In this document: positions 55,569 through 64,000 of the stretch, one piece after another
Layout: the number at the start of each line of letters is the position of its first letter
How positions within the stretch are numbered: position 1 is the stretch's first letter
From: Microbacter sp. GSS18
GTDB lineage: Bacteria; Actinomycetota; Actinomycetes; Actinomycetales; Microbacteriaceae
Assembly (NCBI GenBank): GCA_029319145.1
Contig: CP119753.1
Span: forward strand, 3,286,001-3,350,000
DNA: 64,000 nt
Direction: 5' to 3'
Made by a program: the position numbers and the translations under genes
The notes under the pieces: generated by a model
What the model was told of the DNA's origin: nothing
The model's input: only the letters and a program-made list of their open reading frames with translations
Database searches by the model: none

Positions 55569-57059
55569 ATGTCAGCAGTGTCACCGAGCACGGCCGCGGC
55601 CCCGCCTGATGCAGGCTCCGCCGTGCTCACGGCAGAGAGCGTGTCGAAGCACTACGGCAACACCCGAGCGCTCGCCGAGATCGAGCTCTCGGTCGCGAAG
55701 GGGGAGATCCTCGGACTGGTGGGCCATAACGGCGCCGGCAAGAGCACGCTCATGCGCATGCTCGCCGGTCGCGAACGGCCAGACTCCGGCGCCGTGCGCT
55801 GGCAGGGCGGCGGTGCATGGAACCAGCGCGCCGCCGCCGCTGCCGGAGTCCGCATGGTCTACCAGGAGCTGGCCCTGTGCCCGGATCTCACCGTCGCCGA
55901 GAACATCGCCCTCTCGGATGATCGGTCCCGCGGGTGGGGCTGGCGAGGCAAGGCCGAGGTCCAGGTGGCGAGCATGCTCGACCGCGTGTTCCCCGGTCAC
56001 GGCGTGAGCGTCGTCCGGCGGACCGGAGAGCTCTCCATGGCCCAGCGACAGATGGTCGAGATCGCCCGCGCCCTGTGCACGCCCGCGCTGAGCGTGCTCA
56101 TCCTCGACGAGCCGACAGAGTCCCTCAGCGTCGACGCGACCCGGCAGCTGTACTCCCACCTGCGCGAACTCGCCGAGCGCGGCGTGAGTATGGTGCTCAT
56201 CTCCCACCGCATGCAGGAGGTGCTGGCCAACGCCGACCGCATCGCGGTGATGCGCGACGGGCGCATCGTCGACCTCGTCGCCGCCGCTGCGACCAGCGAA
56301 GGGGCGCTGCTGTCGGGGATGGGCGGTGAAGTGCACGCGGACACCGCCACGATGCGCCGCGTGACGACCGACCGCAAGCGGCCGCCGGCCGCCGCAGACG
56401 GGGTCGTCGCACGCGTCGACGGTCGCGGCGCGGAGTTCAGCCTGCTGGCCGGCGAGATCGTGGGACTGGCCGGACTCGCCGGTCACGGACAGGACGCGCT
56501 GCTGCGACGTCTGTGGGGTGCGGGCCGCGGGGTCACCATCGCGCGCCGACGGGCCTACGTCCCCGGCGACCGCCAGGTGAGCGGGATCTTCCCGCTCTGG
56601 AGCGTCGGCGAGAACCTGACGATCTCCGCCCTTCGGCGCTTCTCGGCCGCCGGGGTCGTCAACGCCGCGCGCAAGCGGGCGATCGCCGCCGAGTGGGTGG
56701 ACCGCCTCAGCGTCAAGGGCGGCGCGCGTGCGCCGATCACGTCGCTGTCCGGCGGCAATCAGCAGAAGGTGCTCGTCGCGCGCGCCTTCGCGACCGATGC
56801 CCAGATCGTCCTGCTCGACGACCCGTTCCGCGGAGTCGATGTCAAGACCAAGAACGAGCTCTACGCGCTCATGCGCGTGGAGGCATCCCGCGGTCGCTCG
56901 ATCGTCTGGTACTCGACCGAGAACGGCGAGATGGCGCACTGCGACCGCGTGTTCGTCTTCCGTGCGGGTGCCATCGTCAGCGAGCTGTCGGGCGAGGAGA
57001 TCACCGAGGAGCGCATCATCGCCGACTCCTTCGGCGACGACGTCGAGGGGGACCGATGA
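55569..57059 (+). CDS. Sugar ABC transporter fused double ATPase (RbsA/LsrA-type)
   Basis: A 496-residue protein with two ATP-binding cassettes. The N-terminal half is complete: Walker A GHNGAGKST (52-60), signature LSMAQRQMVEIARAL, Walker B LILDEPTES. In the C-terminal half the Walker A is degenerate (GLAGHGQDALLRRL), while signature LSGGNQQKVLVARAF and Walker B IVLLDDPFRGVD are kept. This asymmetry is normal for RbsA-type sugar ATPases. It energises import through the two permeases that follow. GAAGGAG sits ahead of the ATG, and the stop overlaps the first permease by four bases. Confidence 0.93.
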   Translation: MSAVSPSTAAAPPDAGSAVLTAESVSKHYGNTRALAEIELSVAKGEILGLVGHNGAGKSTLMRMLAGRERPDSGAVRWQGGGAWNQRAAAAAGVRMVYQELALCPDLTVAENIALSDDRSRGWGWRGKAEVQVASMLDRVFPGHGVSVVRRTGELSMAQRQMVEIARALCTPALSVLILDEPTESLSVDATRQLYSHLRELAERGVSMVLISHRMQEVLANADRIAVMRDGRIVDLVAAAATSEGALLSGMGGEVHADTATMRRVTTDRKRPPAAADGVVARVDGRGAEFSLLAGEIVGLAGLAGHGQDALLRRLWGAGRGVTIARRRAYVPGDRQVSGIFPLWSVGENLTISALRRFSAAGVVNAARKRAIAAEWVDRLSVKGGARAPITSLSGGNQQKVLVARAFATDAQIVLLDDPFRGVDVKTKNELYALMRVEASRGRSIVWYSTENGEMAHCDRVFVFRAGAIVSELSGEEITEERIIADSFGDDVEGDR

Positions 57060-58030
57060 GCACCGCAACCACCGCATCGCTGCCATCCGCCACAGAACGG
57101 GTCCGCGCGTCCGCGACGAGCAGCTCGCCCGCCCTCCTGGCACTGGTCGCACTGATCGCGATCTTCACGGCGACCGCGATCCTGCAGCCCGGCATCCTCA
57201 GCGTTCCGGGGCTCACGCTGATGCTGATGTCTTCCGTGCCCCTCGTGTTCGCCACTCAGGCGCAGATGATCATCATGAGCGTCGGAGACATCGACCTGAG
57301 CGTCGGCTACCTCGTCGGCCTGGTCACTGTCATTGCGGCGACCCTCTTCATCGACGCGCCCGTGGTCGCGCTCGCGCTGATCGTCGGCATCCTGGCCGTC
57401 TACGCACTCGTCGCGTGGGTCGTGCAGCGACGCGGCGTGCCGTCGATCATCATCACCCTCGGGCTGTCGTTCGTCTGGCTCGGGATCGGCCTCCAGATCC
57501 GGCCCACTCCGGGCGGCGCGACCCCGGAGTGGCTGTCGGCGCTCTCGCAGTGGCGGCCGGTGTGGTTCCCCGCCCCGCTGGTCTTCATCGCGCTGGCGAC
57601 GCTGCTCGGCTGGTATCTGACCCGGCGCTCACGACTGGGCGTGCGGATGCGTGCGCTGGGTTCGCACGCTGCCACGCTCGAGAAGGCCGGCATCTCGCTC
57701 GCCGCCACCCGCGTCGTGGCCTACCTGTGCGCCGCGGCGCTGATGATCGCCGCGGGACTCCTGCTCGCGTCGCAGACGTGGTCCGGTGACATCAACTCGG
57801 CGACCGACTACACGCTCATGACCATCGCCGCCGTGATCCTCGGCGGCGGCACATTCGCGGGCGGCCGGGCGCTGCCCATCGGCGCGACGCTCGGAGCCGT
57901 CACGCTGGGCCTGATCACCGTCCTGCTCAGCCTGGTCAACCTGCCATCGAGCCTGCAGTCGGCCGCGCAGGGGCTGATCGTCCTCGCGGTCCTCGCAGGC
58001 CGCATCATCACAGAGAGGCTCGCCCGATGA
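57056..58030 (+). CDS. Sugar ABC transporter permease 1 (RbsC/LsrC-type)
   Basis: A 324-residue permease with 8-10 hydrophobic segments. The BPD_transp_2-family signature is visible as MSVGDIDLSVGYLVGL, followed by SIIITLGLSFVWLGIGL, with the ATPase-coupling region around SRLGVRMRALGSHAATLEKAGISLAATRV. ILGGGTFAGGRALPIGATLGAV near the C-terminus is also typical. It overlaps both neighbours by four bases (ATGA). It should pair with the next permease to form a heterodimeric channel. Confidence 0.92.
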   Translation: MSTATTASLPSATERVRASATSSSPALLALVALIAIFTATAILQPGILSVPGLTLMLMSSVPLVFATQAQMIIMSVGDIDLSVGYLVGLVTVIAATLFIDAPVVALALIVGILAVYALVAWVVQRRGVPSIIITLGLSFVWLGIGLQIRPTPGGATPEWLSALSQWRPVWFPAPLVFIALATLLGWYLTRRSRLGVRMRALGSHAATLEKAGISLAATRVVAYLCAAALMIAAGLLLASQTWSGDINSATDYTLMTIAAVILGGGTFAGGRALPIGATLGAVTLGLITVLLSLVNLPSSLQSAAQGLIVLAVLAGRIITERLAR

Positions 58031-59079
58031 CCGCCATCCACAGCGCGCCGCGCACCGCGCGGCTCGAACTCGCCTGGCCCGCCTGGGGCTGGTCGCTCAT
58101 CGGGACGGCCGTCGTGTGGGCCCTCATCGTCGCAGTGCGACCCGGCGCGCCCTTCGACCCCCTCGTGCAGGCCCTTTCGCTGGCCCCCTTCCTCGTTCTG
58201 GTCGCCCTGGGGCAGATGCTCGTCATCACCCTGGGACCGGGCAACATCGATGTCTCGGTGGGAACGGTCATCTCCATGACGTCGTACGTGTCGGTGGCCG
58301 TCGGCGCATCCGCCGGTCCCGTGGTGGGGCTGCTCGCCGCGGCGGGCGCCGGCCTCGCGGCGGGGCTGGTCAGTGCGTGCGCGATCCTGCTCCTGCGCGT
58401 GCCGCCGATCATCGCCACGCTCGCGACGAGCCTGATCGTGACCTCCATCACCCTGCTGCTCACCGACTCCGCTCGCGCGGGCGCCGATCCCGCGCTGCGC
58501 GCGTTCGTGAACGCCAAGGTGCTGGGCATTCCGCTCATGGCGGTGGTGGTCGCCGTCGCGACGGTCGGAATCTGGTTCGTGCTCCGGCACACGCGCCTGG
58601 GGCTGTCGATCATCGCGGTCGGCCAGAGCGCTCCCGCCGCCGAGCGCGCGGGGTTGCGCGTCGCCGCTGTGACCGCCACCGCCTACCTCGCGTGCGCCGG
58701 GTTCGCCGGCCTGGTCGGCGGACTGCTGGCGGCCTACATCTCGCCGAGCACGGTGCTCGGCAGCTCCTACATGCTCGACTCCATCGCGGTCGTCGTCATC
58801 GGCGGCACGCTGATCGCCGGTGGCCGTCCCGTGCCCGTCGGCGCGTGGACCGGCGCGCTGTTCTTCGTCCTGCTGTCGGGACTGCTCAATCTCGTCGGCT
58901 GGTCCGTCGGCGCCCAGAACGTCCTCAAGGGCGTCCTCGTCGTCCTCGTCGTCATCGTCGCGTCCGCGGCGACCGGCACCGGCCGATCCACCTGGGCCCG
59001 GTTGCGGGCTCAGTTCACCCCGGGCTCGACGGCGTCGACGCCCCGCACCTCTGACAAGAAGGAGACCATCCATGGCTGA
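58027..59079 (+). CDS. Sugar ABC transporter permease 2 (RbsC/LsrD-type)
   Basis: A 350-residue second permease of the same family. Signature elements are [67 protein letters not shown] for the coupling helix, and [23 protein letters not shown]. The C-terminal ~30 residues are polar and cytoplasmic. Two unlike permeases plus one fused ATPase is the LsrACD/EryEFG-like layout rather than the RbsAC one. It overlaps the LsrF-like gene by eight bases. Confidence 0.92.
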   Translation: MTAIHSAPRTARLELAWPAWGWSLIGTAVVWALIVAVRPGAPFDPLVQALSLAPFLVLVALGQMLVITLGPGNIDVSVGTVISMTSYVSVAVGASAGPVVGLLAAAGAGLAAGLVSACAILLLRVPPIIATLATSLIVTSITLLLTDSARAGADPALRAFVNAKVLGIPLMAVVVAVATVGIWFVLRHTRLGLSIIAVGQSAPAAERAGLRVAAVTATAYLACAGFAGLVGGLLAAYISPSTVLGSSYMLDSIAVVVIGGTLIAGGRPVPVGAWTGALFFVLLSGLLNLVGWSVGAQNVLKGVLVVLVVIVASAATGTGRSTWARLRAQFTPGSTASTPRTSDKKETIHG

Positions 59080-59944
59080 CCTCGACGACCTCCGCGAGGG
59101 AACCGACTACTCGGGGGCCGCCGCGTCGGACGGCGCCCCCCGCCTCAAGGGCCTGTCCGGTCAGGACTGGGGGCTGCGGTCCCGTATGTCGCGTGTTTTC
59201 GCGCCCGAGGACGGCAAGACCGTGATGCTCGCATTCGACCACGGCTACTTCCAGGGGCCGACATCCGGGCTCGAGCGGCTCGATCGATCCATCCTGCCGC
59301 TGGTGCCTCAGGCGGACGCGCTGATGTGCACGCGCGGTGCCCTGCGGACCACGATCCCCGCGGATTCCGGGAAGGGCGTGGTGCTGCGCGCCTCGGGCGG
59401 CCCCAGCATCCTCAAGGAGCTGTCGGACGAAGAGCTCGCCGTGTCGATCGACGACGCCGTGCGGCTCGATGCCGCGGCGCTCGCCGTGCAGGTCTTCATC
59501 GGCGGGGACAACGAGACGAAGTCCGTGAAGAACATGACCACGCTGGTCGACCAGGGGCAGGCAGCGGGCATCCCCGTGCTGGCGGTCACCGCCGTCGGCC
59601 GCGACATGGTGCGCGACGCGCGCTACTTCCGCCTCGCCACGCGCATCAGCGCCGAGCTGGGTGCGGCCTTCGTGAAGACCTACTACGTCGAGGAGGGGTT
59701 CGAGACGGTGACGAGCGCCTGCCCCGTGCCCATCGTCATCGCCGGCGGAAAGAAGGTCGAGGAGAAGGAGGCGCTTCGCGTCGCCTACCGGGCCATGCAG
59801 GAGGGTGCAGCCGGCGTCGACATGGGACGCAACGTCTTCCAGTCGGAGCACCCCGCCGCGATGCTCTCCGCGGTGCGCGGCGTCGTGCATGACGGGCTCA
59901 CCCCCGACGACGCGTTCGAGCTGTTCCAGTCCCTCGCCCACTGA
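59072..59944 (+). CDS. LsrF/DeoC-type class I aldolase or thiolase
   Basis: A 290-residue protein closely resembling E. coli LsrF (291 residues), the 3-hydroxy-5-phosphonooxypentane-2,4-dione thiolase of autoinducer-2 breakdown. Shared stretches include the start [32 protein letters not shown], and the Schiff-base Lys202 in [10 protein letters not shown], then [12 protein letters not shown] and [17 protein letters not shown] precedes the ATG. In this operon there is no LsrB- or LsrG-like partner, so it more probably cleaves a phosphorylated ketose or diketone made by the downstream GlpD-like and kinase enzymes. A 12 bp hairpin follows the stop. Confidence 0.9.
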   Translation: MADLDDLREGTDYSGAAASDGAPRLKGLSGQDWGLRSRMSRVFAPEDGKTVMLAFDHGYFQGPTSGLERLDRSILPLVPQADALMCTRGALRTTIPADSGKGVVLRASGGPSILKELSDEELAVSIDDAVRLDAAALAVQVFIGGDNETKSVKNMTTLVDQGQAAGIPVLAVTAVGRDMVRDARYFRLATRISAELGAAFVKTYYVEEGFETVTSACPVPIVIAGGKKVEEKEALRVAYRAMQEGAAGVDMGRNVFQSEHPAAMLSAVRGVVHDGLTPDDAFELFQSLAH

Positions 59945-59949
59945 CCGCT

Positions 59950-59977
59950 GAAGGGCGCCGCGCAGGCGGCGCCCTTC
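59950..59977 (+). terminator. Hairpin inside the operon after the LsrF-like gene
   Basis: GAAGGGCGCCGC and GCGGCGCCCTTC pair perfectly over 12 bp around a four-base loop, six bases after the stop and 18 before the next ATG. It may attenuate readthrough or protect the upstream mRNA. Confidence 0.65.
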
Positions 59978-59995
59978 ACGCCCCGGAGTACCCCC

Positions 59996-61648
59996 ATGCC
60001 TGAACTGAGCACCTACGCCACACCGGACGACACCGACGTCGTCGTCATCGGCGCCGGAATCAACGGACTAGCGATCGCTCGCGAAGCCGCAACCCGAGGA
60101 CTGTCGGTGGTCCTGATCGACCAGGACGACATCGCCGCACGAACCTCGGCGATCTCGACCCGCCTGATCCACGGCGGGCTGAAGTACCTCGAGAGGCTCG
60201 AAGTCCCGCTCGTGTTCGAGTCGATCCGCGAGCGCGACATCCTTCTGGACACCGCTCCGCACCTCGTGCGGCCGTACCCCATGCTGATCCCGTTCTCGCG
60301 CACCGCGTCTCGTCCGGGCTGGCTGCTGTCGTGCGGGCTCGTGCTCCACGACGTGCTGTCGCTGGGCAAGCGGCTGCCGCTGAACCGCATCGTGCTCGGG
60401 CGCCGGCTGCGGCGCGAGTGGCCGTCGATCGCAGCGGGCGGCGTGCGCTGGGGCGGACTGTTCCAGGACGCCCACGTCCCGGTGACCGAGCGCTTCGCCA
60501 TCGAACTGGCCATCGACGCAGCGCGGAACGGGGCGAGGATCGTGACCCACTCGCCCGTGCTGTCGGTGATCCGCGGGCACGACGGCATCCGCGGTGTCGT
60601 CTACCGGGACCGGGCCACCGGCGCTGAGCGGCGTCTGACCGCGCGGATCGTCGTCAACGCGGCCGGGCCCTGGGTGGACGACGTGCTCGACTTCGTCGGA
60701 CCCCATGATCGCCGCATCGGCCCGACGAAGGGGAGCCACCTCGTGGTGGATGCCTTCCCCGGCGCGCCCGACACCTGCATCTTCTTCGAGTCCCCTGAGG
60801 ACCAGCGGCCGATGTTCGTCCTCCCCTGGTGGGACGGCAAGTACATGATCGGCACGACGGATCTGCCGTACGACGGCGGCCTCGCCGAGATCATCGCGGA
60901 CGACGACGAGATCCGGTACCTGCTGTCCGCGGCGAACGAACTCATCCCCGAGGCGTGCCTCACTCCTGACGCCGTCCTGTGGTCGTACTCGGGTGTGCGC
61001 CCGCTCCCGTACGTCGGTGAGGTGACGAATCCGGCATCGGTCAGCCGTGACTCCGAGATCGTCGTCCACGACGACCACGACCGCGGCCTGCTCACCGTCA
61101 TCGGGGGGAAGTACACGACGCACCGCGCACTGGGCGAAGAGGCCGTGCACCGCATCGAGGAGGCGCTGAGTCTGCCGCGGGCCCGGTCGCGCACACGTAC
61201 GCGACGCTTCCCCGGCGCGCCGATGCTGCCGACGGATCAGTTCGAGACCGCGTTCGTCCGTCGCAGCGGCCTGCCCGAGGCGACGGCGCGGCGCCTGGCC
61301 CGCGTGTACGGCGCGCTCGCCGAGCACGTCGAGCGTCTGGCGGCGTCGACGCCGGACCTGGCCTCTGTGATCGACGAAGGCACCGGGGCGATCGCCGCCG
61401 AAGTCGTCTACGCGGTGGTCGAGGAGGGCGCCCTGACCCTCGAGGATGTGCTGGTCCGCCGGACCGTCATCGCCCTGGGATCGGATGTCGGCCTGTCGTG
61501 TGCGCCGGTCGCCGCACGCGTACTCGTCGAGCATGCCGGGTGGGACCCCGCGCGCGCCGACGAGGAGATCGCGCGCTACCGTGAATCGGTCCGCCGCTTC
61601 GCGCCGAAGGCGCTGCGGGTGGCGGCGACTGCCGGCGACGTCGCCTGA
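59996..61648 (+). CDS. GlpD/EryB-like FAD-dependent polyol-phosphate dehydrogenase
   Basis: A 550-residue flavoprotein of the glycerol-3-phosphate dehydrogenase family. It has VVVIGAGINGLAIAREAATRG for FAD, followed by the family block TSAISTRLIHGGLKYLE, then VVNAAGPWVDDV, PTKGSHLVVD, VLPWWDGKYMIGTTD and IGGKYTTHRALGEEAV. A helical C-terminal domain (about 400-540) is present. It would pass electrons to quinone at the membrane. The neighbouring kinase and aldolases suggest a polyol phosphate other than glycerol 3-phosphate, as with EryB and erythritol phosphate. A weak ribosome site (CGGAG) precedes the ATG. Confidence 0.88.
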   Translation: MPELSTYATPDDTDVVVIGAGINGLAIAREAATRGLSVVLIDQDDIAARTSAISTRLIHGGLKYLERLEVPLVFESIRERDILLDTAPHLVRPYPMLIPFSRTASRPGWLLSCGLVLHDVLSLGKRLPLNRIVLGRRLRREWPSIAAGGVRWGGLFQDAHVPVTERFAIELAIDAARNGARIVTHSPVLSVIRGHDGIRGVVYRDRATGAERRLTARIVVNAAGPWVDDVLDFVGPHDRRIGPTKGSHLVVDAFPGAPDTCIFFESPEDQRPMFVLPWWDGKYMIGTTDLPYDGGLAEIIADDDEIRYLLSAANELIPEACLTPDAVLWSYSGVRPLPYVGEVTNPASVSRDSEIVVHDDHDRGLLTVIGGKYTTHRALGEEAVHRIEEALSLPRARSRTRTRRFPGAPMLPTDQFETAFVRRSGLPEATARRLARVYGALAEHVERLAASTPDLASVIDEGTGAIAAEVVYAVVEEGALTLEDVLVRRTVIALGSDVGLSCAPVAARVLVEHAGWDPARADEEIARYRESVRRFAPKALRVAATAGDVA

Positions 61649-61671
61649 GCACAAGGAAGAACGAGGGATCA

Positions 61672-63162
61672 ATGAAGACCTGCGTCATCGGCATCGATGT
61701 CGGCCTCACCTCCGCGAAGGCGGCGGCGTTCGACGAGCACGGCCGCGAACTCCACACGGTCGCCGCCCCCAATCCCCGCGTCGCCGTGTCGCGCGAGCGG
61801 CAGGAGATAGACATGACGGCCCTCTGGGAGGTCGTCGCAGACGTTCTGCGCGACCTCACCGGTGTCCTCACGCGCGACGGCTGGCGCATCGGCGGCGTCG
61901 CAGCCACGGGCCACGGCAACGGCCTGTATCTCGTCGACGGGCACCTGCGGCCGATCCGTCCCGCCATCGCCTCCACCGACAGCCGCGCGGAGGCCATCGT
62001 CGCCGGCTTGGATCGGGATCGGATCGACGAGGTGCAGCGGATCACAGGTTCGGTCCCGTGGGCGGCTCAGCCCGGGGTGCTGCTGCGCTGGCTCCACGAG
62101 AACGACCCCGACGTCCTCACCCAGGCGCGCTGGGCGCTCACCTGCAAGGACTGGATCACGGCCTGCCTGACGGGCATCGCCAGCGCCGACTTCTCGGACT
62201 CGTCAGGGTGCGGGCTGGTCGACCTGCTCACGCGCGACTACGAGCCGGCCGTGTTCGACCTGCTCGGACTTCCGCGAGAGGTCATGTCGCTGCTGCCGCC
62301 GCTGTCGGCATCCGACGAAGCAGTCGGCGTCGTCACCGCTGAGGCGGCCGCGCTGACCGGACTGCCCGAGGGCACGCCGGTCGCCGCCGGATGCATGGAC
62401 TGCGTCGCCAGTCCGCTGGGTGCCGGATCGGCCGCTCTCGGCGACGTGACCGTCATCGTGGGGACCTGGGCGATCAACAGCGTCGTCGTCCCGACCTCCG
62501 AAGCCCCGCCGCACGTCACCATCAACGCGCTGCTTCCCGAGGACGGGCTCATGCTCGCCATGGAGGTCGCCCCGACGTCCGCAGCGAGCATCGAGTGGGC
62601 CTCGTCGCTGCTCGGAGCGTGCGCCACGATCCCCATCACCCCGCGGGACCTGCTCGACGCCGGCCAGGATGCACCGCCGCTGGCCGACGGGCTGCTGTTC
62701 CTCCCGTTCATCCACGGCGCGCCCGAGCACCTCGGCGCATCCGGGACGTTGATCGGGATCAAGGGCAGCCATGGCTACGCCCATGTCGCGCGTGCCGTCG
62801 CGGAGGGGATCACGCAGTATCACCGCGTGCAGCTGGACAAGGTGATCGACAGCGGCGCCGTCGTGTCGGACCAGCCCTGGACGCTCGCGGGAGGCGGCGC
62901 GAAGAACCACGTGTGGGCGCAGATGTTCGCCGATGTCGTCGGGCACGCGATGCGTCGACAGCTCGGAACCGAACTGGGGGCGCGAGGAGTCGCCTCGCTC
63001 GCCGCGCACGCGATCGGGATCGACACCGGCGGGTGGAACACCGCGCCGGATCCCCGGCTGGTCGTCGAGCCGGGGGGCTGCCGTGCAGCGTACGCGGAGC
63101 AGGCCGGGCGGTTCGACCGCGTGCTCGAGAGCATGCAGTCGGTGTGGGAGGTGTGCGCGTGA
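61672..63162 (+). CDS. FGGY-family carbohydrate kinase (LyxK/RhaB/EryA-like)
   Basis: A 496-residue sugar kinase. The N-terminal phosphate motif is VIGIDVGLTSAKAAAFD. GHGNGLYLVDGHLRPIRPAIASTDSRA, CKDWITACLTG, AAGCMDCVAS (catalytic Asp), GTWAINS, and the C-terminal adenosine region LAGGGAKNHVWAQMFADV follow. Pattern similarity is greatest to L-xylulose/L-rhamnulose and polyol kinases, less to LsrK. It probably phosphorylates the imported polyol or ketose before the GlpD-like oxidation. AAGGAAG and GAGGG precede the ATG. Its stop overlaps the aldolase start as GTGA. Confidence 0.9.
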   Translation: MKTCVIGIDVGLTSAKAAAFDEHGRELHTVAAPNPRVAVSRERQEIDMTALWEVVADVLRDLTGVLTRDGWRIGGVAATGHGNGLYLVDGHLRPIRPAIASTDSRAEAIVAGLDRDRIDEVQRITGSVPWAAQPGVLLRWLHENDPDVLTQARWALTCKDWITACLTGIASADFSDSSGCGLVDLLTRDYEPAVFDLLGLPREVMSLLPPLSASDEAVGVVTAEAAALTGLPEGTPVAAGCMDCVASPLGAGSAALGDVTVIVGTWAINSVVVPTSEAPPHVTINALLPEDGLMLAMEVAPTSAASIEWASSLLGACATIPITPRDLLDAGQDAPPLADGLLFLPFIHGAPEHLGASGTLIGIKGSHGYAHVARAVAEGITQYHRVQLDKVIDSGAVVSDQPWTLAGGGAKNHVWAQMFADVVGHAMRRQLGTELGARGVASLAAHAIGIDTGGWNTAPDPRLVVEPGGCRAAYAEQAGRFDRVLESMQSVWEVCA

Positions 63163-64000
63163 GCGGTGGCGAGGTCCTGACGGATTCGGTTGGTTCGACA
63201 TACGGCGTCGAGGCCGTCCGGGCGCTCGACGACATCGTGCGCGTGAGCCGGGCCCTGGGCGCCGACCCCTCGTTCGTGCTCCACGGCGGCGGCAACACGT
63301 CGATCAAGGCGACGGGGCGGGATGTCACCGGACGGGCCGTCGACCTGGTGTTCGTGAAGGGAAGCGGCTGGAACCTCGGCACCATCGAACCCGAGGGCTT
63401 CGCGCCGCTGCGCCGCGACCGGCTTCGCGAGCTGCTCGAACTCGCCGAGCTCGACGACCCGACGATGGTGAACGAACTGCGTCAGGCGTCGATGGACGCG
63501 TCCGCTCCCACGGCCTCGATCGAAGCGCTGCTGCACTCCTCGCTGCCCGGTCGCGTCGTGCTCCATTCGCATGCGGACGCGATCGTCGCGCTGACCAATC
63601 GCGAGGTCGCACCTGAATCGATCGCCGATGCACTCGGTGCCGGTGTCCGCGTACTCCCCTATGTCATGCCCGGCTTCCCGCTGGCGCGGCTGGTCGCCGA
63701 CACAGACACCACCGGAGCGGATGCGCTGGTGCTGAGCAACCACGGACTGTTCACGTTCGGCGACGATCCGGATGCCGTGCTGGACCGCCACCGCGAACTG
63801 GTGGCGCGCGCCTCTGCCGTGGCCGGAGTCGCGGGCGGTGAGTGGGGAGCCCCCGGTGACGGGATCGCGTCATCCGGTGCACGCGATGACATCGTCAGTC
63901 TGCGTGCCGACATCTCGCGCGCGGCCGGACGACCCATGATCGTGGCGCAGTCCGTGAGCGGCAGGGCGGCGGCGTTCGCGTCGCGCACCGGCCTCGAGCA
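63159..64000 (+). CDS. Class II aldolase/adducin-family protein, RhaD/RhaE type (3' end outside window)
   Basis: At least 280 residues, open to the window edge. HGGGNTSIK (about 42-50) and FVKGSGWNLGTIEPEGFAPL are hallmarks of the COG3347 aldolases found in rhamnulose-1-phosphate aldolase/dehydrogenase fusions. The zinc histidines lie in VVLHSHADAIVAL, and SNHGLFTFGDDPDAV gives the third. It would split a ketose phosphate into dihydroxyacetone phosphate and an aldehyde. Whether a C-terminal short-chain dehydrogenase domain follows cannot be seen. The GTG overlaps the kinase stop (GTGA), so it belongs to the same operon. Confidence 0.88.
   Translation, partial: MSGGEVLTDSVGSTYGVEAVRALDDIVRVSRALGADPSFVLHGGGNTSIKATGRDVTGRAVDLVFVKGSGWNLGTIEPEGFAPLRRDRLRELLELAELDDPTMVNELRQASMDASAPTASIEALLHSSLPGRVVLHSHADAIVALTNREVAPESIADALGAGVRVLPYVMPGFPLARLVADTDTTGADALVLSNHGLFTFGDDPDAVLDRHRELVARASAVAGVAGGEWGAPGDGIASSGARDDIVSLRADISRAAGRPMIVAQSVSGRAAAFASRTGLE

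Noticed and set aside
53505..63162. Reading the operon as a true AI-2 (Lsr) system
   Set aside because: Only LsrF is specifically Lsr-like. The binding protein lacks LsrB-type residues, the kinase is nearer LyxK/RhaB, the regulator is GntR/UTRA rather than LsrR, and LsrG is absent.

Overview
The window is very GC-rich, densely coded and full of genes that overlap by four bases. Its gene content (E. coli-type Pgi, GTP-dependent PEP carboxykinase, dolichol-phosphate-mannose-synthase/GtrA fusion, actinobacterial araDBA order, glutaredoxin-like redoxin, CelR/CebR-type operators, apparent leaderless starts) points to an actinobacterium, most likely Microbacteriaceae and possibly Microbacterium. 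This is inferred from the sequence alone. I saw no rRNA, tRNA, CRISPR array, prophage or insertion sequence.

Layout. 1-0.44 kb: tail of a helicase-like gene, then a convergent gap with four degenerate ~73 bp palindromic repeats. 0.95-5.8 kb: a minus-strand GMC oxidoreductase / aldehyde dehydrogenase pair next to a GPH-type sugar symporter. 5.8-10.9 kb: membrane GT-C-like protein, amidohydrolase, small redoxin, polyprenol-phosphate glycosyltransferase and an SDR. 11-15 kb: ACT-domain protein, pgi, a membrane protein of unknown role and a 2H phosphoesterase. 15-17.6 kb: an SDR divergent from an extradiol-dioxygenase/esterase pair that resembles quinone-detoxification modules. 17.7-27 kb: aminotransferase, Tat-exported multicopper oxidase behind a copper-operator-like palindrome, acyl-CoA synthetase, GAP-family membrane protein, an unrecognised secreted protein and an alkylsulfatase.

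27-32 kb: L-arabinose locus (LacI regulator, palindromic operator, araD-araB-araA), with two hairpin repeats between araB and araA. 32-37 kb: NhaC antiporter and three surface-polysaccharide genes. 37-38.4 kb: a Tat-exported latex-clearing protein (rubber oxygenase) with its key residues conserved. 38.4-45 kb: pckG, amidase, a Cys/Met-metabolism PLP enzyme divergent from an Lrp regulator, and an acetyltransferase. 45-49.5 kb: a three-gene operon (FAD/NAD(P)-binding protein, four-carbon acid-sugar kinase, DenD-like dehydrogenase). 49.9-53.3 kb: a 1090-residue secreted GH16 glucanase under two CelR/CebR-type boxes; its catalytic domain appears to sit inside a carbohydrate-binding-like fold.

53.5 kb to the end: the most interesting system. 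A GntR/UTRA regulator is divergent from an operon for a sugar ABC importer (lipoprotein, fused double ATPase, two permeases), an LsrF-type aldolase/thiolase, a GlpD-like flavoprotein, an FGGY kinase and a RhaD-type class II aldolase that runs off the edge. Together they suggest import, phosphorylation, flavin-dependent oxidation and aldol or thiolytic cleavage of a polyol or unusual sugar. The mixture of Lsr-like and erythritol-like parts matches neither system as I know them.
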